Assembly: GCA_021812735.1 (NCBI GenBank)
Contig: JAKAMV010000475.1
Location: 1 to 7,653, forward strand
DNA: 7,653 nucleotides
Source of the DNA: Chloroflexota bacterium
Lineage (GTDB): Bacteria; Chloroflexota; Limnocylindria; Limnocylindrales; CSP1-4
Direction of reading: 5' to 3'
Shown: positions 1 through 5,819 of the stretch, piece by piece
Layout of the letters: each line of letters starts with the position of its first letter
Numbering within the stretch: the stretch's first letter is position 1
Position numbers and translations under genes: made by a program
Notes under the pieces: generated by a model
Databases searched by the model: none
What the model saw: only the letters and a program-made list of their open reading frames with translations
Told to the model about the DNA's origin: nothing

Positions 1-20
1 TTGCCGTTGAGGTCGATCAC
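1..20 (-). CDS. fabG: Start of a probable 3-oxoacyl-ACP reductase (partial, 3' end outside window)
   Basis: Only seven codons are present, read from a GTG at 20-18 toward the left edge. They give M-I-D-L-N-G and then an incomplete codon beginning AA (Lys or Asn). This matches the usual opening of FabG-type short-chain dehydrogenases, in which a short strand and a G-K lead into the NADPH-binding TGxxxGIG loop. The GTG overlaps the fabH stop as GTGA, and a GGAGGT Shine-Dalgarno lies six bases upstream, so a gene start here is well supported. FabG reduces 3-oxoacyl-ACP with NADPH, which fits directly after the condensing enzyme FabH. The family assignment rests on about six residues plus context, so another cytosolic fatty acid gene cannot be excluded. 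Confidence 0.55.
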
Positions 21-1267
21 GCATGCACCTCCGTAGGGACGCTCGTTGGCGTCGCGGACCCGGGGGACGCAGTGCGGGCCTCGTCTGCAGAACTGCCGGC
101 CGCCGCCTCCTCGCGCCGGGCGGCCGTCTCCTCGCGCCGGGCCGCCGCCTCCTCGCGCGCCGCAAAGAACGGGCGCAGCTCGGGTGGCGTCGGGTCATCG
201 GCCGTCCAGTCGCGCGGCGCACGGACCACGACATCCGGACCGATCGCCGCCGCCCGGGCCGACGCGGCCGGATCGGCTGTCCACTCCAGCACCGCGGCGC
301 CGCTCGTGTAACCGGCCCCGAACGCCACGAAGACGAGCCGATCGCCCGGTTGGACCCGACCCCGCTCGACCGCCTCGGAGAGCGCCATCGGCACCGAGGC
401 CGCCGACGTGTTGCCGTAGCGGTCGACGTTCACGTAGACGCGATCCGGCGTGAGGCCCAGCTGCTTGGCGACCGACTCGATGATGCGGATGTTGGCCTGG
501 TGCGGCACGAAGAGCGAGATGTCGTCCGGGGTGAGGCCGGCCCGCCGGATCGCCGTGAGCGCTGACGACGCGAGCGTGCGCGTCGAGTACCGGTAGGTCT
601 CACGGCCGTCCATCCGGATGTAGTGACCGCGCCGCTCGAGCGTGGCGGGCGTGGTGGGGTTCCGGTTCCCGCCAGCGGGCACCCAGATGTTGTAGGCGCC
701 GGAGGGATCCACCGTCAGCTCGAAGCCGAGGAGCCCCCCGCCCGGCTCGTCGGACGCCTGCACCAGCGCCGCGCCCGCGCCGTCGCCGAAGAGCACGCAC
801 GTGTTCCGGTCGGTGAAGTCGGTCACCCGCGACAAGACCTCCGCACCGATCACGAGCACGGTGCGGTACATCCCGCTCATGACGTAGGCGTGCGCAGAGG
901 TCAGCGCGTAGACCCAGCCGGAGCACGCCGCGGCAAGGTCCATCGCGGCGGCCCGCGGCGACCCGATCACCTCTTTGACGAGGGCGGCCGTGGACGGGAA
1001 CTGGTAGTCGGGCGTCACCGTCGCGACCAAGATCAAGTCGACCTCCGCCGGGTCGACGTCGGCCACGGCGAGCGCGCGACGGGCGGCGACCGACGCGAGT
1101 GATGTGGTCGACTCCCACGGCGCGGCGACCCGCCGCTCGCGGATCCCGGTGCGGGTGCGGATCCACTCGTCGGACGTGTCGACCAGCTGCTCCAAGTCGG
1201 CGTTGGTGAGGACGCGCTGCGGCGCGTAGTAGCCCCATCCGACAATCCGTGCACTGCGTGGCTGCAT
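17..1267 (-). CDS. fabH: Beta-ketoacyl-ACP synthase III with long C-terminal tail
   Basis: This cytosolic condensing enzyme starts fatty acid chains by joining an acyl-CoA primer to malonyl-ACP. The protein has 416 residues. The thiolase-fold core shows the N-terminal WIRTRTGIRERR block (25-46), the nucleophile Cys115 in AAACSGW, His256 in VPHQANIR and Asn286 in YGNTSAAS, which complete the Cys-His-Asn triad of FabH. It ends near residue 330 with FGAGYTSGAAVLEW. The family is usually about 310-335 residues long, so roughly 84 residues are extra: a Pro/Asp-rich stretch containing PRDW, then heptads of the type REEAAAR (370-390), then a Ser/Thr/Ala/Pro tail. The ATG at 1267 has GAGGGA four bases upstream and lies 18 bases after the accB stop. 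The stop overlaps the next gene's GTG. The core assignment is secure; the role of the tail is unknown. Confidence 0.96.
   Translation of the reverse strand: MQPRSARIVGWGYYAPQRVLTNADLEQLVDTSDEWIRTRTGIRERRVAAPWESTTSLASVAARRALAVADVDPAEVDLILVATVTPDYQFPSTAALVKEVIGSPRAAAMDLAAACSGWVYALTSAHAYVMSGMYRTVLVIGAEVLSRVTDFTDRNTCVLFGDGAGAALVQASDEPGGGLLGFELTVDPSGAYNIWVPAGGNRNPTTPATLERRGHYIRMDGRETYRYSTRTLASSALTAIRRAGLTPDDISLFVPHQANIRIIESVAKQLGLTPDRVYVNVDRYGNTSAASVPMALSEAVERGRVQPGDRLVFVAFGAGYTSGAAVLEWTADPAASARAAAIGPDVVVRAPRDWTADDPTPPELRPFFAAREEAAARREETAARREEAAAGSSADEARTASPGSATPTSVPTEVHA
27..32 (-). promoter_or_regulatory. Shine-Dalgarno site for the downstream fabG-like gene
   Basis: The minus strand reads GGAGGT here, six bases before the GTG at 20-18. 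It lies inside the last codons of fabH. It supports translation of a further gene running off the left edge. Confidence 0.65.
99..161. repeat. Three 21-bp tandem repeats coding for the heptads of the FabH tail
   Basis: Three consecutive 21-base units (99-119, 120-140, 141-161) differ from each other at only a few bases. The first begins gccgccgcctcctcgcgcc on the plus strand. Because 21 is a multiple of seven codons, each unit adds one heptad to FabH, giving REEAAAR, REETAAR and REEAAAG. These charged Ala-rich heptads favour a straight alpha helix. The copy number may vary by slippage without breaking the frame. Confidence 0.85.
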
Positions 1268-1271
1268 CTGT

Positions 1272-1277
1272 TCCCTC
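1272..1277 (-). promoter_or_regulatory. Shine-Dalgarno site of fabH
   Basis: The minus strand reads GAGGGA four bases before the fabH ATG, in the 18-base gap after accB. It supports the chosen fabH start. Confidence 0.6.
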
Positions 1278-1285
1278 GCTCCCGG

Positions 1286-1819
1286 TCAGGCTGGCTCGAT
1301 CTCGATCAGTGGTTGTTTGGCGCGGACGAGCATGCCGTCCGTGGCGCTGATCCGCGCCACACGCCCGGCCGCATCGCTCTTGATTTCGTTGAAGAGCTTC
1401 ATCGCCTCGATCAGGCCGATCACTTGGCCGACCACGACCTCGGCGCCGACCGTCACGTAGGGCGCGGCTCCTGGCGATGGCGCCGCGTAGAAGATGCCGG
1501 TCAGGGGTGCCAGGACGGCGTGCGTCCGGCGGGGCGCGTCGGCGGCGGCCGTGGTGCCCGCCCGGTCCGCGCCGTCCGGGTCGACGGGGGTGGCGCTCTT
1601 CCCCTCGCCCGCCCGGCCGACCGATTCCCCGCGCGGTCCCGACCCGGCGGCGGGCAGCGCCTCGGCGACGAGGGTGCCGCCCGCGACGGCCACTTCGCCG
1701 GGCTTGCGCAGCAGGATGCCGAGTTCGCCGGCCTGCACCTCGAGCTCGGCGAGATCGGAGCGTTCCAGGAGGTCCTCGAGCCGGTCGATCAGGGCCAGCA
1801 GTTCGTCGGTGGTGATCAT
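1286..1819 (-). CDS. accB: Biotin carboxyl carrier protein of acetyl-CoA carboxylase
   Basis: This protein carries biotin between biotin carboxylase (AccC) and the carboxyltransferase. From the ATG at 1819 it has 177 residues. An N-terminal helical domain (about 1-40, with LAELEVQAGELGILLRKP) is followed by an Ala/Gly/Pro-rich linker (about 42-98) and a C-terminal biotinyl domain (99-177). The domain holds the EAMKL motif with the biotin-accepting Lys141, then FNEIKSDAAG and the final strand PLIEIEP. Length and architecture are normal for the family. The frame stays open upstream to 1975, but that part overlaps fabF, has low-complexity GQRP repeats and no BCCP similarity, so the ATG at 1819 was chosen. 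No Shine-Dalgarno precedes this ATG; it overlaps the stop of a 38-residue ORF as ATGA, so translation probably depends on coupling. The usual YGQPL near the end reads AKQPL here. Confidence 0.95.
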   Translation of the reverse strand: MITTDELLALIDRLEDLLERSDLAELEVQAGELGILLRKPGEVAVAGGTLVAEALPAAGSGPRGESVGRAGEGKSATPVDPDGADRAGTTAAADAPRRTHAVLAPLTGIFYAAPSPGAAPYVTVGAEVVVGQVIGLIEAMKLFNEIKSDAAGRVARISATDGMLVRAKQPLIEIEPA

Positions 1820-1932
1820 CTGGCTGCGCGGCCGCTGGCTGCCTGGCCGCTGGCCGTCTGGCCTTTGGCCGCCCGGCGTGGTGTGGAACGGAGCACGCTC
1901 GCGGGGCGTGCGGTGGCAGTGATCGCCGTCAT
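1816..1932 (-). CDS. Small basic ORF coupled to fabF and accB (hypothetical)
   Basis: A 38-residue frame fills the space between fabF and accB. Its ATG overlaps the fabF stop as ATGA (1932-1929), and its TGA overlaps the accB ATG as ATGA (1819-1816). The peptide has six Arg, one Lys and no acidic residue, is rich in Ala, Gly, Ser and Gln, and ends in the five-residue repeats AAKGQ, TASGQ, AASGR. There is no signal peptide, membrane segment or recognisable domain. Since the accB ATG has no Shine-Dalgarno of its own, the ORF may act mainly to carry ribosomes from fabF to accB, setting the AccB level. It may equally be a chance frame in an expanded repeat. I do not recognise a family, and whether the peptide is functional is open. 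Confidence 0.45.
   Translation of the reverse strand: MTAITATARPASVLRSTPRRAAKGQTASGQAASGRAAR
1821..1880. repeat. Four imperfect 15-bp tandem repeats upstream of accB
   Basis: Four 15-base units lie end to end at 1821-1835, 1836-1850, 1851-1865 and 1866-1880. Each begins tggc on the plus strand; the first two match at 13 of 15 bases and later units are more diverged. The unit is a multiple of three, so the small ORF reads them as five-residue repeats. The tract also contains the short inverted repeat ggcctttggcc (1860-1870), so the mRNA just before the accB start may fold. Confidence 0.75.
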
Positions 1933-3206
1933 GCGTCGACCCACCGGCGCAAGACGAGCACGCTGTTCTGGCCACCGAACCCGAACGCGTTGACGAGCGC
2001 GACCTCGAACGTGCCCTCGCGCGCCTTCCCGCGCACCAGATCGAGCCCCTCCGCCTCCGGGTCCGGGTCGACGAGGTTCAGTGTCGGCGGCACGCACCCG
2101 TCGACGAGCGCGCGCACCGTGACGGCCGCCGCGATCGCGCCCGCGGCGCCGAGCGTGTGCCCGAGCGCGCTCTTGATGGCCGTGATCGGGACCGCGTCGC
2201 GCCGCGCGCCGAAGAGCTCGCGGAGCCCCGCCAGCTCTGCCCGGTCGCCCTCCGGAGTGCTCGTCGCGTGCGCGCTGACCAGGTCCACATCGTCGGCCGC
2301 GATGCCGGCCTTCTCGAACGCCCGCCGCGCTGCGCGAACAGCGCCTCCGGAGCCCGGCACGGGGAGCGTCAGGTGGTACGCGTCCGCGGAGGCCCCATAT
2401 CCGACGACCTCGGCGAGGATCCGCGCCCCGCGGGACCGGGCGTGGTCGAGCGCCTCCAGCACGAGCGTGGCGGCCCCCTCGCCCATCACGAAGCCGTCGC
2501 GGCCACGATCGAAGGGACGGCTCGCGGCCGCAGGGTCGTCGTTGCGGGTGCTGAGCGCCTTCATTGCCGCGAAACCACCCACGATCCCCTCGAGCACGGT
2601 GGCCTCGGTGCCGCCGGCGAGCATCACGTCCGCATCGCCCCGGCGGATCGTCTCGGCCCCCTCGCCGATCGCCTGCGCACCGCTGGCGCAGGCGCTGACC
2701 GTCGCCATGTTCGGCCCGCGCGCGCCGAAGACGATGCCGATCTGCCCGGCGGTCATGTTGGCGATCGCCATCGGGACGAAGAAGGGACTGAGGCGGTCTG
2801 GGCCGCGCTCGACGTACGTGCGGATCTCGTCGAAGATGGTGGCGGCACCCCCGAAGCCCGTGCCGATGAACGCGCCGGTGGCGTCGGCGAGCGCGCCTTC
2901 GAGGTGTTCGGGGAGCGCGGCGTCCGCCAGCGCCTCCTGCGTCGCCAACAACGAGAGCTGCGTGGCGCGGTCGGTGCGGCGCAGGGCCTTGCGGTCGAGG
3001 ACGCGCGCGGGGTCGGCCTCGAGGGCCTCACCGGCGATGCGGCTCTCGACCCGCGACGGGTCGAACGACGCGATCGGGCGGATCCCCGACTCGCCCGCGA
3101 CGAGCCGCGCCCAGGTGCGGGGCAGATCGCCGCCGAGCGCGGTCACGGCGCCCATGCCGGTCACGACCACGCGACGGGGCGCCGACCGGCGCACCGCTCC
3201 GTTCAC
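1929..3206 (-). CDS. fabF: Beta-ketoacyl-ACP synthase II
   Basis: This cytosolic elongating condensing enzyme joins acyl-ACP to malonyl-ACP with loss of CO2. From the GTG at 3206 it has 425 residues, close to the usual 410-415. The opening RRVVVTGMGAVTALG (11-25) is typical. The catalytic triad is complete: Cys173 in VSACASGAQAIGEG, His313 in SAHATSTPEGD and His350 in KSALGHTLGAAG, with Lys345 alongside. The C-terminal glycine-rich loop is NAFGFGGQN (406-414). The GTG overlaps the phosphoesterase stop as GTGA and has no clear Shine-Dalgarno, so translational coupling is likely. The frame is open 201 codons further upstream, but that part is an Arg/Gly-rich shadow of the phosphoesterase gene. 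FabF is preferred over FabB because of the length and motifs. Confidence 0.96.
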   Translation of the reverse strand: MNGAVRRSAPRRVVVTGMGAVTALGGDLPRTWARLVAGESGIRPIASFDPSRVESRIAGEALEADPARVLDRKALRRTDRATQLSLLATQEALADAALPEHLEGALADATGAFIGTGFGGAATIFDEIRTYVERGPDRLSPFFVPMAIANMTAGQIGIVFGARGPNMATVSACASGAQAIGEGAETIRRGDADVMLAGGTEATVLEGIVGGFAAMKALSTRNDDPAAASRPFDRGRDGFVMGEGAATLVLEALDHARSRGARILAEVVGYGASADAYHLTLPVPGSGGAVRAARRAFEKAGIAADDVDLVSAHATSTPEGDRAELAGLRELFGARRDAVPITAIKSALGHTLGAAGAIAAAVTVRALVDGCVPPTLNLVDPDPEAEGLDLVRGKAREGTFEVALVNAFGFGGQNSVLVLRRWVDA

Positions 3207-3946
3207 CGGACGAACCGACCCGTCCGCACAGTCGCGGCGCGGTAGACGTCGCCGGTGAGCCCGCGCTCCGTCAGCTCGTCGCTGACCGGCCGCGCGTCGT
3301 AGACGGTCCGCCGCAGGTCGGCCCGCACCACGTCGCCGTCCACCTCGACCAGGGCCCAGGCCGCGCCCGGATCGCCGTCGAAGGCGTAGCCGCACGAACC
3401 CGGGTTCACGACCTGCTTCCAGCCGAGGTCCCGCACGTCGGCCATGTGCGTGTGCCCGCAGGCCACGACGCGGGCGTCGGTCCGGGCCACCGCCTCCACC
3501 ACGGTCGCGGCGTCCACGTCGGCGCCCAGCCCGGCCGTCTGGCTGCCGGGTGAGGCGTGGCAGAAGAGGAGCAGCGTGTCGTCGACCCGGACGCGTCGTT
3601 CCGCGGGCAGCCGGCGGAGCCAGTCGAGTCGCTCGTCGCCCAGCTCGTCGTGCGCCCACTCCGCGGCGACGACGTTCACCCGGGGCACTTCGTCGAACCA
3701 GGGAAACGCCGCCGCCATGTCGAGGTCGGCGGCCGCGATGTCGGTGTTGCCCTGGATGACGTACGCGCCCTGGGATTCGAGCTCGCGCACCCGGTCGACC
3801 ACCTCGCACGGGCGAGGGCCGTTCAGGACGTAGTCGCCGAGCAACGCGATCAGGTCGGGCGCTTCGCGGCGCACGTCGACGAGCACCGCGTCGAGCGCGG
3901 CGATGTTGCCGTGGATGTCGGACAGAAGGGCGATGCGGGTCGTCAT
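3203..3946 (-). CDS. Calcineurin-like metallophosphoesterase, YfcE/MJ0936-type
   Basis: The protein is 247 residues long and belongs to the metal-dependent phosphoesterase superfamily. The metal ligands are visible in order: Asp10 and His12 in LLSDIHGN, Asp38 in LLGDYV, Asn67 in QGNTD, His130 in LFCHASPG, and His165 and His167 in CGHTHMAD, followed by VNPGSCG (180-186). The set is complete, so it should be an active hydrolase binding two metal ions, probably manganese. There is no signal peptide, so it is cytosolic. The family covers nucleotide, phosphodiester and cyclic nucleotide hydrolases, and the substrate cannot be read from sequence. The ATG at 3946 has GGAGGA four bases upstream, and the gene lies 19 bases after fabZ; its stop overlaps the fabF GTG. 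This places it firmly inside the fatty acid operon, although it is not a known fatty acid enzyme. Confidence 0.9.
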   Translation of the reverse strand: MTTRIALLSDIHGNIAALDAVLVDVRREAPDLIALLGDYVLNGPRPCEVVDRVRELESQGAYVIQGNTDIAAADLDMAAAFPWFDEVPRVNVVAAEWAHDELGDERLDWLRRLPAERRVRVDDTLLLFCHASPGSQTAGLGADVDAATVVEAVARTDARVVACGHTHMADVRDLGWKQVVNPGSCGYAFDGDPGAAWALVEVDGDVVRADLRRTVYDARPVSDELTERGLTGDVYRAATVRTGRFVR

Positions 3947-3950
3947 GGTC

Positions 3951-3956
3951 TCCTCC
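3951..3956 (-). promoter_or_regulatory. Shine-Dalgarno site of the metallophosphoesterase
   Basis: The minus strand reads GGAGGA four bases before the ATG at 3946-3944. It fixes the start of the phosphoesterase, whose frame is open for a further 150 codons upstream through fabZ. Confidence 0.75.
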
Positions 3957-3965
3957 GTGCGGCCG

Positions 3966-4415
3966 TCAGCGGAGCGTGCCGGGCGGCGGAATGATGAACG
4001 AAAGGAGCGCCTCGCAGGCGACTTCGCCGTCGACGGTCGCGACGGCGCGCCCTTTGCCGAAGCGGCGCCCCAGCCGCTCCATGGTGACTTCGAGGCGCAG
4101 GGTGTCGCCGGGCACGACGATCCGCTTGAAGCGGCACTCGTCGATGCTGGCGAAGAGGCCCATCGTGTCGCCGAAGCCGGGCTGCTGGGCCACGTAGACG
4201 GCCATGGTCTGGGCGAGGGCCTCCACCTGGAGGACGCCGGGCATGACGGGCTGGCCGGGGAAGTGGCCTTGGAAGAACCACTCGGTGGCGGTGACGGCTT
4301 TCTGGCCGACGATCCGGCTGTGCTCGGGGTCGTACTCGACGATGCGGTCGACGAGGAGGAAGGGCCAGCGGTGTGGGATGAGGGCCTGGATCTCACGGGT
4401 CGTCAGGGTCGACAT
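3966..4415 (-). CDS. fabZ: 3-hydroxyacyl-ACP dehydratase
   Basis: FabZ removes water from 3-hydroxyacyl-ACP to give trans-2-enoyl-ACP during elongation. The 149-residue hot-dog-fold protein matches the usual length of about 140-155. Family blocks are IPHRWPFLLVDRI (13-25), the catalytic His51 in FQGHFPGQPVMPG and the catalytic Glu65 in LQVEALAQ. The substitution of Trp for Tyr in PHRYPF is mild. The start is the ATG at 4415, because a strong AAGGAGG lies five bases upstream; an in-frame ATG at 4439 would put that site inside the gene and add eight residues not seen in the family. The gene follows accC after 39 bases and precedes the phosphoesterase by 19 bases. FabA is unlikely given the FabZ-like length and the His/Glu pair. 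Confidence 0.96.
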   Translation of the reverse strand: MSTLTTREIQALIPHRWPFLLVDRIVEYDPEHSRIVGQKAVTATEWFFQGHFPGQPVMPGVLQVEALAQTMAVYVAQQPGFGDTMGLFASIDECRFKRIVVPGDTLRLEVTMERLGRRFGKGRAVATVDGEVACEALLSFIIPPPGTLR

Positions 4416-4420
4416 CACTC

Positions 4421-4427
4421 CCTCCTT
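4421..4427 (-). promoter_or_regulatory. Strong Shine-Dalgarno site that decides the fabZ start
   Basis: The minus strand reads AAGGAGG, five bases before the ATG at 4415-4413. It is the strongest ribosome binding site in the window and rules for the shorter fabZ product. Confidence 0.8.
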
Positions 4428-4454
4428 CTCTTCTGTCACCCTCGTACCGCTCCG

Positions 4455-5819
4455 TCACCCTCGCGCCGCAGCCACGAACGCCGCAGGGCCGACCCGGTCG
4501 AGCAGGTTCGTCGTGAACCCGCCGTCCAGGAAGACCGGGTGCGACAGGATCGCGCGGTGAAAGGCGACGTTCGTCTCCAGCCCCTCCAGGCGCAGTTCGG
4601 CGAGCGCGGTCCTGGCGCGGGCGATCGCCGTGGCACGATCCGGACCGTGCACGATGAGCTTGCCGAGGAGTGAATCGTAATAGGGCGGTACCTCGTACCC
4701 GCGGTACAGGTGGCTGTCCATGCGCACGCCCGGGCCGCCCGGCGGCAGGTACTCCGCGATCGTGCCGGCCTGTGGCCGGAAATCGTGCGCGACGTCCTCG
4801 GCCGTGATGCGGAACTCCAGGGCGTGCCCGCGCAGCTCGATGTCGCCCTGCGAGTAGCCGAGCGGCTCGCCCGCGGCGATCCGGATCTGCTCGGCGACCA
4901 TGTCGATCCCGGAGAGCATCTCGGTGACCGGATGCTCCACTTGGATCCGGCAGTTGATCTCGATGAAGAAGTAGTTGCCTTGCGCGTCGACCAGGAACTC
5001 GAGCGTGCCGACGTTCTCGTATCCGGCCGCCACGATCGCCTGCACCGCCGCCTCGCAGAGGTGGTGCCGGCTCTCGGGGCCGAGCGCCGGCGTGGGCGCC
5101 TCCTCGATCAACTTCTGATGGCGCCGCTGCACCGAGCAGTCACGCTCGCCGACGTGGACGCCGTTGCCGTAGCGGTCCACGATTACCTGGACCTCGACGT
5201 GGCGGTTCTCTTCCAGCCACTTTTCGAGATAGAGGGCGTCGTCGCCGAACGCGCCGCGGGCCTCCGACCGGCAGATCGGCAGTGCCTGCTCGAGCTCGCG
5301 GGGCGAGCGCACCATGCGCATCCCCTTGCCTCCGCCGCCGGCCGACGGTTTGACCAGGACCGGGTAGCCGATCCGCTCGGCCTCGTCGAGGGCGTGGGCG
5401 TCGTCGCGGAGCAGGCCCGATCCCGGGATCGTGGGCAGTCCGTGCTCGGCGAGCAGGCGACGCGTCGCCGCCTTCGAAGCGAAACGTTCGAGCACTTCGG
5501 CGGGTGGTCCGATGAAGGTCAGCCCGTGGGCGCGCACGGTGTCGGCGAACGCGTCGTCCTCGGAGAGGAAGCCGTAACCCGGGTGGATCGCGTCGCAGCC
5601 GGTCACGATCGCGGCGGAGATCACCGCGGCCGCGGAGAGGTAGCTCCGTTTGGCGTCGGGGGGGCCGATACAGATCGCCTCGTCCGCCTCCTGGACCGCG
5701 AGCGTATCGATGTCGGCCTCGCTGTAGGCGACGACCGCCGGCACGCCGAGCTGGCGGCACGCGCGCAGGACGCGCAGGGCGATCTCGCCGCGGTTGGCGA
5801 TCAGGATCTTGGTGAACAC
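4455..5819 (-). CDS. accC: Biotin carboxylase subunit of acetyl-CoA carboxylase
   Basis: AccC uses ATP and bicarbonate to carboxylate biotin on the carrier protein. The 454 residues match the family's usual 445-455. The N-terminal block FTKILIANRGEIALR is followed by the ATP-grasp domain: Lys116 in FASKAATR, the glycine-rich loop VKPSAGGGGKGM (156-167), His208 in RHVEVQ, and CSVQRRHQKLIEEAP (228-242). The catalytic residues Glu274, Glu287, Asn289, Arg291 and Glu295 lie in GTLEFL and EINCRIQVEHPVTEM, and Arg337 lies in LEFRITAED. The protein therefore looks fully active. Cys290 replaces the more frequent Thr of NTRIQVEH, a mild change. The GTG start directly follows the TGA of the BCCP-like gene with no spacer, and GGAGGA lies seven bases upstream. 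No BCCP domain is fused, consistent with the separate accB. Confidence 0.97.
   Translation of the reverse strand: MFTKILIANRGEIALRVLRACRQLGVPAVVAYSEADIDTLAVQEADEAICIGPPDAKRSYLSAAAVISAAIVTGCDAIHPGYGFLSEDDAFADTVRAHGLTFIGPPAEVLERFASKAATRRLLAEHGLPTIPGSGLLRDDAHALDEAERIGYPVLVKPSAGGGGKGMRMVRSPRELEQALPICRSEARGAFGDDALYLEKWLEENRHVEVQVIVDRYGNGVHVGERDCSVQRRHQKLIEEAPTPALGPESRHHLCEAAVQAIVAAGYENVGTLEFLVDAQGNYFFIEINCRIQVEHPVTEMLSGIDMVAEQIRIAAGEPLGYSQGDIELRGHALEFRITAEDVAHDFRPQAGTIAEYLPPGGPGVRMDSHLYRGYEVPPYYDSLLGKLIVHGPDRATAIARARTALAELRLEGLETNVAFHRAILSHPVFLDGGFTTNLLDRVGPAAFVAAARG

Noticed and set aside
1820..1975. A 52-residue N-terminal extension of AccB
   Set aside because: It would overlap the end of fabF, consists partly of repeat-coded GQRP units and lacks BCCP similarity; the conserved helical domain starts right at the ATG at 1819.
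1990..3258. Long plus-strand open frames opposite fabF (about 422 and 362 codons)
   Set aside because: They are antisense shadows caused by strong GC bias at third codon positions. The translations are low-complexity and Arg/Ala/Ser/Pro-rich with no domain, while the minus strand carries a fully conserved FabF.
3207..3809. A 201-codon N-terminal extension of FabF in the same open frame
   Set aside because: The extension is Arg/Gly-rich, overlaps the metallophosphoesterase in another frame and has no FabF similarity. The family opening VVVTGMG lies just after the GTG at 3206.
4416..4439. Upstream ATG for fabZ, eight codons earlier
   Set aside because: The strong AAGGAGG at 4421-4427 would then lie inside the gene, and the family N-terminus fits the ATG at 4415.
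4435..4463. Direct repeat gtcaccctcg at 4435-4444 and 4454-4463 around the accC stop
   Set aside because: Two 10-base copies without further structure in GC-rich DNA can arise by chance, and no operator or recombination site is recognisable.
4948..4953. Cys in place of Thr in the AccC motif NTRIQVEH
   Set aside because: All catalytic residues around it are intact and this position tolerates change in the wider carboxylase family, so no loss of function is implied.
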